Shown here one piece after another: positions 7,335 to 13,179 of a stretch of DNA of 13,288 nt. The stretch's first letter is position 1. The number at the start of each line of letters is the position of its first letter. The stretch lies in assembly GCA_964427955.1 (NCBI GenBank), contig CAYRWY010000134.1, positions 1 to 13,288 on the forward strand, read 5' to 3'. The position numbers were made by a program, and so were the translations under genes. Origin of the DNA: JACRBK01 sp964427955 (lineage in GTDB: Bacteria; Chloroflexota; Anaerolineae; Aggregatilineales; Aggregatilineaceae). The notes beneath the pieces were generated by a model that ran no database searches, had not been told where the DNA came from, and worked only from the letters and a program-made list of their open reading frames with translations.

Positions 7335-8267
7335 ATGCCCAACCAACTGCTGATTATCGAGATGGACGCGCGGCTGGCGGAAACCCTGCGTGAGCATTTC
7401 ACACTCGAAAAATATCAGGTTCACGTAGCGCTCACCTGTCGTGAAGGGCTGCAACTGGCGCAGACCGTGCGCCCCAGCCTGATCCTGCTGGCGGCGCGCA
7501 TGGGCGACATGGCCGGGATCGACGCTTTTCGGGCGCTGCGCGATACGCCCCGCACCGGCCACATCCCCGTGATGATTATGGCGGGTCAGCACGAAGTGGT
7601 GCTGCAAAACAAGATTCTGGAAGAGGGCGTGTACGATTTCATCGAAAAGCCGCTCGATCTGGACATTCTCACGCTGCGGGTGCGCAATGCGCTGCGCCGG
7701 GCGGAGCGCGATGGGCTGACGGAGCCGCGCACCGGTCTCCCGACGGGCCGCCTGATCGACGAACAGGTCAAGACGCTGGCCACCCGGCTGGGCTGGTTTC
7801 GGATCGACGTGCGGATCGAGAATTTCAGCGTGTTCCGCGATCTCTACGGGTTTGTGACGGCTAATGAAGTCCTGCGTTTTGCCGGAAACTCGATCACGCA
7901 GTTAGTCAACGAACACGGCAGCGCGGACGATTTCGTGGGCCACCGTAACGGCTCCGAAGAATTCACCATCATCACCACGTTGGCCAGCGGTCCCCGGCTG
8001 GTGGACGCTCTGAATGCCCGCCTGACCCAGGAGCTTCAGTCCTTCTACAATTTCATGGAGCGCGATCAGGGCTACGTGGTGATTCAGGATGGGACGGGGA
8101 AAGAAGTGCAGAAGCCGTTGATGTCGGCGCACGTTACCGTCACGCAGGGGGAACCCGATCCCAATGCGGCGGCGGCACCCGCTCCGGCCAGCGATCCGTG
8201 GGTCGATGCGCAGGAGGAGGACAAAAAGTCAGATACTCCCCCCTCCGGCTCCGCGTTTGAGTGGTAA
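7335..8267 (+). CDS. Degenerate receiver plus GGDEF-like domain protein
   Basis: A 310-aa protein. Residues 1-120 have a receiver fold, but the phosphoacceptor is Ala53 (LILLAARMG instead of LILLDxxMP), the switch Thr is Ala83, and only K105 (EKPLD) remains. About residues 126-250 resemble a GGDEF domain. The lead-in GLTEPRTGLPTGRL echoes the usual LTGLPNRR, the signature is GSEEF (206-210), and the metal-binding Asp before the central Phe is Arg160. It is therefore probably not a phosphorylation-dependent diguanylate cyclase, but rather a binding or scaffold protein. The last 40 or so residues are Ala/Pro/acidic-rich and likely disordered, ending in FEW. The ATG at 7335 has AAGGTG at 7323-7328. 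It starts 17 bases after gatC and probably shares its promoter; a terminator follows the stop. Confidence 0.8.
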   Translation: MPNQLLIIEMDARLAETLREHFTLEKYQVHVALTCREGLQLAQTVRPSLILLAARMGDMAGIDAFRALRDTPRTGHIPVMIMAGQHEVVLQNKILEEGVYDFIEKPLDLDILTLRVRNALRRAERDGLTEPRTGLPTGRLIDEQVKTLATRLGWFRIDVRIENFSVFRDLYGFVTANEVLRFAGNSITQLVNEHGSADDFVGHRNGSEEFTIITTLASGPRLVDALNARLTQELQSFYNFMERDQGYVVIQDGTGKEVQKPLMSAHVTVTQGEPDPNAAAAPAPASDPWVDAQEEDKKSDTPPSGSAFEW

Positions 8268-8273
8268 AACCAG

Positions 8274-8304
8274 GTGGGCAAGGATACCCTTGCCCACTTT
8301 TTTT
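8274..8304. terminator. Intrinsic terminator between convergent genes
   Basis: A 10-bp perfect stem, GTGGGCAAGG (8274-8283) with CCTTGCCCAC (8288-8297), and a 4-nt loop are followed by seven T (8298-8304) on the plus strand. On the minus strand the hairpin is followed, after a few bases, by a weaker TTTT. It can therefore end the receiver-GGDEF gene strongly and pyrH less strongly. Confidence 0.9.
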
Positions 8305-8305
8305 G

Positions 8306-9043
8306 CTATTCGCCGTCGATCAAGGTCCCGACCGGCTTGCCGAGCACGGCATCCAGCAGGCTGTGATCGTCCCAGACATTGAGCACAATCAGCGGCAGTT
8401 TGTGATCCATGCACAGCGTGATCGCCGTCAGGTCCATCACCCGCACCCGGTACTTGATGGCGTCGGAGTAGGACAGCCGCTCGAACTTCTTGGCGTCCGG
8501 ATTCTTTTTGGGATCTTCCGTGTAAACGCCATCCACCTGCGTGCCCTTGATGATCACGTCGGCGTTGACTTCCATGCCGCGCAGGGCGGCGGCGGTATCC
8601 GTCGTGAAATAAGGGTTGCCGGTCCCCCCGGCAATGATCACCACGCGGCCTTTTTCCATGTGCCGGATCGCGCGCAGCCGGATGTAAGGTTCGGCGACCT
8701 GGTTCATGGCGATAGCCGTCTGGACGCGCGTCGGGACGGAGGCCCGTTCCAGCGCATCTTGCAGCGCCAGCCCGTTCATGACGGTCGCGATCATGCCCAT
8801 GTGGTCAGCGGTCGATTGCGACATGCCCTGCTGCACGCCGTTATTGCCGCGCCACAGGTTACCTGCGCCGATCACCATCGCAACCTGGACACCGAGATCG
8901 TAGATCGACTTGATCTTGCGGGCGATGATGGCCGCCTGTTCCGGATCGATGCCGAAGCCATGCGGTCCTGACAGCGCCTCGCCGCTCAGTTTGAGGACAA
9001 TGCGCCGGAAGCGCGGGGCGGGGTGTTGTTCTGAAGAGGTCAT
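8306..9043 (-). CDS. pyrH: UMP kinase (uridylate kinase)
   Basis: A 245-aa cytoplasmic UMP kinase of the amino-acid-kinase fold. It phosphorylates UMP to UDP with ATP in pyrimidine nucleotide synthesis and is usually a hexamer regulated by GTP and UTP. Landmarks are KLSGEAL (18-24), the GAGNLWRG loop, STADHMGMIATVMNGLALQ, GGTGNPYFTTDTAAALRG and the C-terminal VMDLTAITLC. The length is typical. The start has GGAG on the minus strand (plus-strand CTCC at 9051-9054) with a 7-base spacer. It follows tsf in the common bacterial order rpsB-tsf-pyrH, but a strong hairpin terminator separates it from tsf. The usual next gene, frr, is absent, because a convergent gene lies immediately downstream. Confidence 0.97.
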   Translation of the reverse strand: MTSSEQHPAPRFRRIVLKLSGEALSGPHGFGIDPEQAAIIARKIKSIYDLGVQVAMVIGAGNLWRGNNGVQQGMSQSTADHMGMIATVMNGLALQDALERASVPTRVQTAIAMNQVAEPYIRLRAIRHMEKGRVVIIAGGTGNPYFTTDTAAALRGMEVNADVIIKGTQVDGVYTEDPKKNPDAKKFERLSYSDAIKYRVRVMDLTAITLCMDHKLPLIVLNVWDDHSLLDAVLGKPVGTLIDGE

Positions 9044-9062
9044 GCTGTTGCTCCATTGGTCT

Positions 9063-9092
9063 AGATAAGCAGCCGATGGTTAATAGGCACAA
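9063..9092 (-). promoter_or_regulatory. Possible pyrH promoter
   Basis: Read on the minus strand, an extended -10 (TGCTTATCT, -10 hexamer at 9063-9068) lies 18 bp from TTGTGC (9087-9092). It would explain expression of pyrH beyond the tsf terminator. The match is modest, the -35 overlaps the terminator T-run, and the predicted leader is very short. Confidence 0.3.
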
Positions 9093-9125
9093 AAAGGGGG
9101 ATTAGGTTGTTGATCCTAATCCCCC
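9091..9125 (-). terminator. Strong intrinsic terminator after tsf
   Basis: An 11-bp perfect stem pairs GGGGGATTAGG (9096-9106) with CCTAATCCCCC (9115-9125) across an 8-nt loop. On the minus strand it is followed by TTTTT (A-run at 9091-9095). It lies 21 bases past the tsf stop and should end most rpsB-tsf transcripts. Confidence 0.9.
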
Positions 9126-9146
9126 TCGTCATCACTGGAGGTACTC

Positions 9147-9761
9147 CTACGCTTCTTCCTGAGCGGCGTTTTCGCCCACAGCGAAGCGGGCAAAACGCTT
9201 GACGGTGATGTTCTCACCCAGGTCGGCAATGGCCTGGGAGACCATCTGGCCGATGGTGACGCTGTCGTCTTTGATGAAAGCCTGGTCGAAGAGGACGATC
9301 TCTTCGTAGAACTTGCCCATGCGGCCTTCGACGATCTTGGCGGCGACGGCTTCGGGCTTGCCTTCGTCCATCGCACGGCGCATCTGGATCGCCTGCTCGG
9401 CTTCGATCACACGCGCGGGCACGTCTTCGCGCCGGGCGTACTGCGCGCCCAGGTTGGCGATTTGCAGCGCGATGTCATTCGCCAGGGTGCGGAAGCGGTC
9501 CGTCTTGGCGACGAAATCGGTCTCGCAGTTGAGTTCCAGCATCACGCCCAGGCGATTGTTGTGGTGCACGTACGCGTGGATGATGCCTTCGTTCGTGGCG
9601 CGCCCCAACTTCTTGGCGGCCTTGGCCAGACCCTTTTCGCGCAGGTAGTTGGCGGCCTTGTCCATGTCGCCATCGAACTGCGCCAGGGCGTTCTTGCAAT
9701 CCAGCGGGCCTGCTCCCGTCATATCACGCAGGTCTTTGACCATTTGAGCGGTGACTGCCAT
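9147..9761 (-). CDS. tsf: Elongation factor Ts (short form)
   Basis: Guanine-nucleotide exchange factor that recycles EF-Tu from GDP to GTP during translation. The N-terminal UBA-like part shows LRDMTGAGPLDCKNAL (11-26), and the conserved NCETDFVA is at 78-85. At 204 aa this is the short form seen in several deep-branching bacteria, rather than the roughly 280-aa enterobacterial type; only one core subdomain appears to be present. The ATG at 9761 lies 3 bases after the rpsB stop. Its Shine-Dalgarno GAGG (plus-strand CCTC at 9773-9776) is inside the end of rpsB, so the two are translated from one message. Confidence 0.96.
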   Translation of the reverse strand: MAVTAQMVKDLRDMTGAGPLDCKNALAQFDGDMDKAANYLREKGLAKAAKKLGRATNEGIIHAYVHHNNRLGVMLELNCETDFVAKTDRFRTLANDIALQIANLGAQYARREDVPARVIEAEQAIQMRRAMDEGKPEAVAAKIVEGRMGKFYEEIVLFDQAFIKDDSVTIGQMVSQAIADLGENITVKRFARFAVGENAAQEEA

Positions 9762-9764
9762 TGC

Positions 9765-10643
9765 TTATTTTTCCTCGTTCTCGTTGTCGAACGCAACTTC
9801 TTCCTCAAGGTCTTCATCTTCGTCGATGAAGTCGAGATCCCCACTGCGCAGCTTGGCCAGCGTGGCTTCGCCCAGGTAGGCTTCGTTGTCTTCCAGCTCG
9901 GCGACGGCTTCCACAAAGTCGGCTTCTTCTTCGAGTTCGCCTTCGTCGACGCGCGTCTTACGCAGGGCGATACCTTCCAGCGCCGCGTCGGCCATCTTGG
10001 CGGTCAAGAGCTTGATCGCGCGGATCGCGTCGTCGTTGGCCGGGATGACAAAGTCGATCGGGTCCGGGTCGCAGTTGGTGTCGACCAGCGCCACAATCGG
10101 GATGTTCAGAATGTTGGCTTCCTTGACGGCGGTTTCTTCGCGGCGCACATCGACCACGAACATCAGGTCGGGCAGGCGGCTCATGTTGCGCATACCACCG
10201 AAGCGCATGTCCAACTTTTCCATCTTGCGGTCGAGCAGCAGGCGTTCTTTTTTGGTCAACCCTTCAAAGCCGCCTTCTTCGCGCTGCCGTTCCAACCGCT
10301 TCAGGGTATCCAGACGGCCCCGCACGGTCCGCCAGTTGGTCAGCGTGCCACCCAGCCACCGCTGGTTGACGAAGGGCATTCCGGAGCGCATCGCCTCAGA
10401 GGCGATGGTTTCCTGGGCCTGCCGCTTGGTCCCGACGAACAGGACCGTGCCGCCGTCCGCGACGACTTCGCGGATATGGTTGTAGATTTCGTCGATGAAA
10501 ACGATGGTCTGCTGAAGGTCGATGATATGGATGCCGTTGCGCTCGGTGAAGATGTAGGGCTTCATCTTGGGGTTCCACTTGCGGGCACGATGCCCGAAGT
10601 GAACACCGGTCTCCAGCAGAGACTTCATGGAAATGACGGGCAT
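9765..10643 (-). CDS. rpsB: 30S ribosomal protein S2 with acidic C-terminal extension
   Basis: A 292-aa small-subunit ribosomal protein. Family signatures are LLETGVHFGHRARKWNPKMK near the N-terminus, IHIIDLQQT, VLFVGTKRQAQE, NQRWLGGTLTNW, LPDLMFVVD and the C-terminal IPIVALVDTNCDPD and IPANDDAIRAI. The conserved body ends around residue 231. The last 61 residues are extra; 27 of them are Asp or Glu, so this tail is probably flexible. The ATG has a strong AGGAGG (plus-strand CCTCCT at 10653-10658, 9-base spacer). It is the first gene of the rpsB-tsf unit, behind a good promoter and a structured leader of about 130 bases. Confidence 0.97.
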   Translation of the reverse strand: MPVISMKSLLETGVHFGHRARKWNPKMKPYIFTERNGIHIIDLQQTIVFIDEIYNHIREVVADGGTVLFVGTKRQAQETIASEAMRSGMPFVNQRWLGGTLTNWRTVRGRLDTLKRLERQREEGGFEGLTKKERLLLDRKMEKLDMRFGGMRNMSRLPDLMFVVDVRREETAVKEANILNIPIVALVDTNCDPDPIDFVIPANDDAIRAIKLLTAKMADAALEGIALRKTRVDEGELEEEADFVEAVAELEDNEAYLGEATLAKLRSGDLDFIDEDEDLEEEVAFDNENEEK

Positions 10644-10662
10644 TGAAACAATCCTCCTGAAT

Positions 10663-10741
10663 GGTGTGTTTAACGTTCACACCGTTCTTCCCCGGCGGCA
10701 ATCCGGCGGCTGCCGGACAACACGCGCCAGGTCCCGGTGTG
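10663..10741 (-). promoter_or_regulatory. Structured rpsB leader with two mutually exclusive pairings
   Basis: In plus-strand coordinates, CACACCG at 10678-10684 can pair with GGTGTG at 10663-10668 (small hairpin just upstream of the Shine-Dalgarno). Alternatively it can pair with CGGTGTG at 10735-10741, enclosing a GC-rich hairpin (CCGGC at 10703-10707 with GCCGG at 10712-10716). The two pairings compete. Ribosomal protein leaders are often autoregulatory, and S2 binding is a natural guess. There is no T-run, so any control would be on translation or RNA stability. Confidence 0.4.
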
Positions 10742-10783
10742 TGTTATTAGGTCGGGAAAACCAGCGTCCCGGCCCGGCGCAGC

Positions 10784-10812
10784 ATTGTATCATAAGCCCG
10801 GGGGCACAACAA
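10784..10812 (-). promoter_or_regulatory. rpsB promoter
   Basis: On the minus strand, TTGTTG (plus 10807-10812) and TACAAT (plus 10784-10789) are exactly 17 bp apart, with a TG extension just before the -10. The predicted start near 10777 gives a leader of about 134 bases to the rpsB ATG. Confidence 0.65.
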
Positions 10813-10850
10813 GATCAGGAATGGCGCAGGTGGGAAGCACGTGCTCGACA

Positions 10851-10859
10851 TGTTACAAT
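10851..10859 (+). promoter_or_regulatory. Extended -10 promoter of surE
   Basis: TGT-TACAAT (TG at 10851-10852, hexamer 10854-10859) is an extended -10 element. No good -35 is visible 17 bp upstream. The predicted start near 10866 gives a leader of about 29 bases. It is back to back with the rpsB promoter, about 60 bases away. Confidence 0.4.
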
Positions 10860-10894
10860 CTGGCTCCTTATCCACTTATTTCAGGCAGAACAAC

Positions 10895-11686
10895 ATGCAC
10901 ATTCTAGTTGCCAATGATGATGGCATAAACGCTCCGGGAATCATCGCCCTGGCCCGCGCCATGCTGCCGTTTGGCAAAGTGACGGTCGTGACCCCTCGCG
11001 AAAATCGCAGTGCGATTGGCCACCGCAAGACGATGCATAAACCGCTCCGTATTGATCCGTTCCCCTTTGCCGTACCGGGAATCGACGCTTTTGCCACGTC
11101 CGGCTCGCCGTCGGATTCGGTGGCCGTCGCCAGTTTGGGCTTTGTCAAAGAGCCGGTGGATCTGGTCGTATCGGGGATCAACCGCGGGGCGAATATGGGG
11201 CAGGACCTGACCTACAGCGGCACCGTCACGGCGGCTTTTGAGGCGGTCATCTGGCACAAGCCCGCGATGGCGTTCTCGTTGATCGACTATGCCGAGAATG
11301 CTGATTACAGCGCGGCGGCGGCGATTGCCCAACAACTCGTGGCCCTGGGCCTGTATCGCAATCTCCCGCCCCTGACGCTGTTGAATGTGAATGTTCCCCC
11401 GCTGCCGCTCGATCAACTCAAGGGATTCAAGCTGGTTCGCCAGGGCTTGCGCACGTACAACGACGAGTTGATCACGCGCCTGGACCCCTATGGCCGTCCT
11501 TATTATTGGATCGGTGGGGGTGCACCCAGCGGCGATATGAACGAAGAGGGAACCGACCTGTGGGCTACGCATAACGGCTATGTCTCGCTCACGCCCATCG
11601 ATCTGGACATGACCAACTATGCCTTGCTGGGCGAGATGGAAAACTGGGGGCTGGGCCAGCTCAAGCCCGGCGATACGGCGCCATGA
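10895..11686 (+). CDS. surE: 5'/3'-nucleotidase SurE
   Basis: A 263-aa metal-dependent phosphatase that removes phosphate from nucleoside monophosphates and may hydrolyse polyphosphate; it is linked to stationary-phase survival in other bacteria. The metal site is visible as ILVANDDG (Asp8, Asp9), Ser39 in PRENRSAIGH and Asn96 in VVSGINRGANMG, followed by the YSGTVTAAFEA helix typical of the family. Length is normal. I chose the ATG at 10895 because NDDG must lie within the first ten residues. An upstream in-frame GTG at 10841 precedes the promoter -10. Its stop overlaps the start of the next gene (ATGA), so the two are coupled. Confidence 0.95.
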   Translation: MHILVANDDGINAPGIIALARAMLPFGKVTVVTPRENRSAIGHRKTMHKPLRIDPFPFAVPGIDAFATSGSPSDSVAVASLGFVKEPVDLVVSGINRGANMGQDLTYSGTVTAAFEAVIWHKPAMAFSLIDYAENADYSAAAAIAQQLVALGLYRNLPPLTLLNVNVPPLPLDQLKGFKLVRQGLRTYNDELITRLDPYGRPYYWIGGGAPSGDMNEEGTDLWATHNGYVSLTPIDLDMTNYALLGEMENWGLGQLKPGDTAP

Positions 11687-12240
11687 TCGAAAGAACCCTG
11701 GTTTCGAGTCTGCTGCTGAGTTTTGTCTTGCTGTTCACGGTGGTGGCGTGCACGGATGCCCAGCGCGCCGCCTTCCGGGCCGTGGTCGCGGGGGTGGCGT
11801 CGCCGACTACGACGCCCAATTTCAGCGTATTGAACACGCCGACCCAGTCGCCGTTGGCCTCCGGCCCGATGGGCACGCTGACCGCCATTGCCTACCTGTT
11901 CGCCTCTCCTACGCCCAATCCTGAGCCGTACCAGATCGTCGATCAGGGCAAGCCGCACTTCGTCGAGTTTGGGGCCTGGTGGTGCAGCCCCTGTAACCAG
12001 ATGCGCCCCTCGATCCGCCGGATGGAAGCGCAGTATCAGGATCGCGTGGATTTCCATATCCTGAACGTGGATGACATCTCCACGCACGATTTGGCGGCGC
12101 GTTATGACGTGACGGCCATCCCGACCATCGTCCTGCTAGACGCCCAGGGGCAGACCTTCAAAATCCTGGTGGGCTACCAGACCGAGGATCAGTTGGTGAC
12201 GGTGCTGGACGAACTCTTGGAAACGGCCCCCCGGTCTTGA
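11683..12240 (+). CDS. Thioredoxin-fold lipoprotein
   Basis: A 185-aa exported protein. A hydrophobic N-terminal segment ends in a lipobox (VVAC, Cys23), so it should be lipid-anchored outside the membrane. A Thr/Pro-rich linker to about residue 82 is followed by a thioredoxin domain with active site WWCSPC (Cys101, Cys104) and the cis-proline loop AIPTIVLLD (Pro147). It fits an extracytoplasmic thiol-disulfide reductase of the TlpA/ResA or thioredoxin type, for example keeping cysteines reduced or assisting cytochrome maturation. The substrate cannot be read from sequence. The ATG overlaps the surE TGA and has no clear Shine-Dalgarno, so translation probably depends on coupling. A functional link with SurE is not obvious. 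Confidence 0.87.
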   Translation: MIERTLVSSLLLSFVLLFTVVACTDAQRAAFRAVVAGVASPTTTPNFSVLNTPTQSPLASGPMGTLTAIAYLFASPTPNPEPYQIVDQGKPHFVEFGAWWCSPCNQMRPSIRRMEAQYQDRVDFHILNVDDISTHDLAARYDVTAIPTIVLLDAQGQTFKILVGYQTEDQLVTVLDELLETAPRS

Positions 12241-12267
12241 GTCCGGCGCGAATCCGTTGGCCGGATC

Positions 12268-12297
12268 GGGGTGGTCAAGTCCACGCTTGACCGCCCT
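12268..12297 (+). other. Long hairpin without T-run between the lipoprotein and rpmH
   Basis: An 11-bp stem with one G-U pair (12269-12279 with 12286-12296) and a 6-nt loop. No T-run follows, so it is not a standard intrinsic terminator. Its 3' arm carries the rpmH -35 element TTGACC. It may protect the 3' end of the surE message or act as a weak terminator. Confidence 0.5.
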
Positions 12298-12315
12298 AGG
12301 GCCATACGCTATACT
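12287..12315 (+). promoter_or_regulatory. rpmH: rpmH promoter
   Basis: TTGACC (12287-12292) and TATACT (12310-12315) are exactly 17 bp apart, a near-consensus housekeeping promoter. The predicted start near 12322 gives a leader of about 65 bases. Confidence 0.75.
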
Positions 12316-12349
12316 TGCCGTTTGGTAAGCCTGTCTTGCCTAACCATCT

Positions 12350-12370
12350 CGCGCCTTGTGCGCGTTTTTT
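12350..12370 (+). terminator. Terminator-like hairpin in the rpmH leader (possible attenuator)
   Basis: CGCGC (12350-12354) pairs with GCGCG (12360-12364) across a 5-nt loop, followed directly by six T (12365-12370). It lies after the rpmH promoter and 16 bases before the rpmH ATG, so it would act on rpmH transcripts. The stem is short but fully G-C. Confidence 0.5.
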
Positions 12371-12386
12371 GAAAGAGGTTTCAGAG

Positions 12387-12563
12387 ATGCCAAAGCGTAC
12401 CTACCAACCCAAGATTCGCCGCCGTGTTCGCGTTCATGGTTTCCGTCAGCGTATGCAGACCAAAAATGGACGCCGGGTCTTGAAGTCACGCCGCCTGAAG
12501 GGCCGTGCTGTCTTGACGCCGAAGAAGAACAACCATGTCAAGAAAGTGAACTGGAACGCCTAG
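12387..12563 (+). CDS. rpmH: 50S ribosomal protein L34 with C-terminal extension
   Basis: A 58-aa, very basic large-subunit ribosomal protein. MPKRTYQPKIRRRVRVHGF and TKNGRRVLKSRRLKGR are the family signature. Most bacterial L34 proteins end a few residues after KGR, at about 44-47 aa. Here about a dozen further residues follow (VLTPKKNNHVKKVNWNA), basic and ending in an unusual WNA. The ATG at 12387 has AGAGG at 12374-12378 with an 8-base spacer. Together with rnpA and yidD downstream it forms the conserved ribosome/RNase P/membrane-insertion cluster. Confidence 0.97.
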   Translation: MPKRTYQPKIRRRVRVHGFRQRMQTKNGRRVLKSRRLKGRAVLTPKKNNHVKKVNWNA

Positions 12564-12586
12564 ATCGTCCGGCTGAGCCTGCCGCG

Positions 12587-12943
12587 ATGCAGCGTTATTT
12601 GCGACTTCGGCGCAAGGAAGATTTCGCGCACCTGCGACAAACCGGCCAAACGTGGCGATCTCCACTGCTGATTTTGAGCGTGACGCCCAACGGGTTACCC
12701 CATAACCGTTATGGATTTGTAACCAGCAAGCAGCTTGGAAGTGCCGTGAGGCGTAATCGCGTCCGGCGCTTACTGCGCGAGGTCATGCGTCACGCTCATC
12801 CCCATCTGGTGCAGGGTTACGACGTGGCCGTGATTGCGCGCGGGCCGATAGCGGGACAGCCCTTTCAGATCGTGGAGGAGGCCGTCGTAACCAGCCTGCA
12901 ACGGGCCAGGTTATGGCTGACTCCGGGAGAGCAAAGCGGATGA
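12587..12943 (+). CDS. rnpA: Ribonuclease P protein component
   Basis: A 118-aa basic protein subunit of RNase P. It binds the catalytic RNA and helps it cut 5' leaders from tRNA precursors. The start LRLRRKEDFAHLRQTG and the signature RRNRVRRLLREVMR (about 55-68) are diagnostic, with YGFVTSKQLGSAV between them. The ATG at 12587 begins where family members do, though its Shine-Dalgarno is poor. The same frame is open without a stop back through all of rpmH to at least 12356, so a longer product cannot be formally excluded. The stop overlaps the yidD start. Confidence 0.94.
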   Translation: MQRYLRLRRKEDFAHLRQTGQTWRSPLLILSVTPNGLPHNRYGFVTSKQLGSAVRRNRVRRLLREVMRHAHPHLVQGYDVAVIARGPIAGQPFQIVEEAVVTSLQRARLWLTPGEQSG

Positions 12944-13149
12944 AATATCTGGTCCTGGCCTTGATCCGTTTCTACCAGCTAACGTTCTCGCGAATGCTGC
13001 CTCCTAGCTGCCGCTACGAACCCAGTTGTTCGCGTTATACTTATGAAGCAGTGCAAAAGTATGGCGCGATCAAAGGGGGCTGGATGGGCTTGAAGCGCAT
13101 CGGGCGGTGCCATCCTCTGAGTCCAGGGGGCTATGATCCAGTTCCTTAA
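12940..13149 (+). CDS. yidD: Membrane protein insertion efficiency factor YidD
   Basis: A 69-aa member of the UPF0161/YidD family, a small membrane-associated protein that helps YidC/Sec insert membrane proteins. An N-terminal amphipathic/hydrophobic segment is followed by the cysteine-rich signature PPSCRYEPSCSRYTYEA and by GLKRIGRCHPLSPGGYDPVP. The three conserved cysteines are present and the length is typical. The ATG at 12940 overlaps the rnpA stop (ATGA) and has GGGAG at 12925-12929. A start further upstream (GTG/TTG-type, near 12913) is less likely, because family members begin near MKYL. Confidence 0.95.
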   Translation: MKYLVLALIRFYQLTFSRMLPPSCRYEPSCSRYTYEAVQKYGAIKGGWMGLKRIGRCHPLSPGGYDPVP

Positions 13150-13179
13150 GTCCAGTGAGTGGTAGAAGAAGGATCGCTC

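Noticed and set aside
9462..10646. A long plus-strand open frame opposite tsf and rpsB
   Set aside because: It is a shadow of two clear ribosome-associated genes; it has no recognisable motif and no ribosome-binding site.
10692..10710. Short direct repeat CCGGCGGC (10692-10699 and 10703-10710) as a repeat element
   Set aside because: Only two 8-base copies, explained as part of the hairpin-forming rpsB leader.
10868..10876. DnaA-box-like TTATCCACT as a replication origin
   Set aside because: A single near-match with no cluster of boxes, no AT-rich unwinding region and no dnaA nearby. It could be chance or a minor regulatory site in the surE leader.
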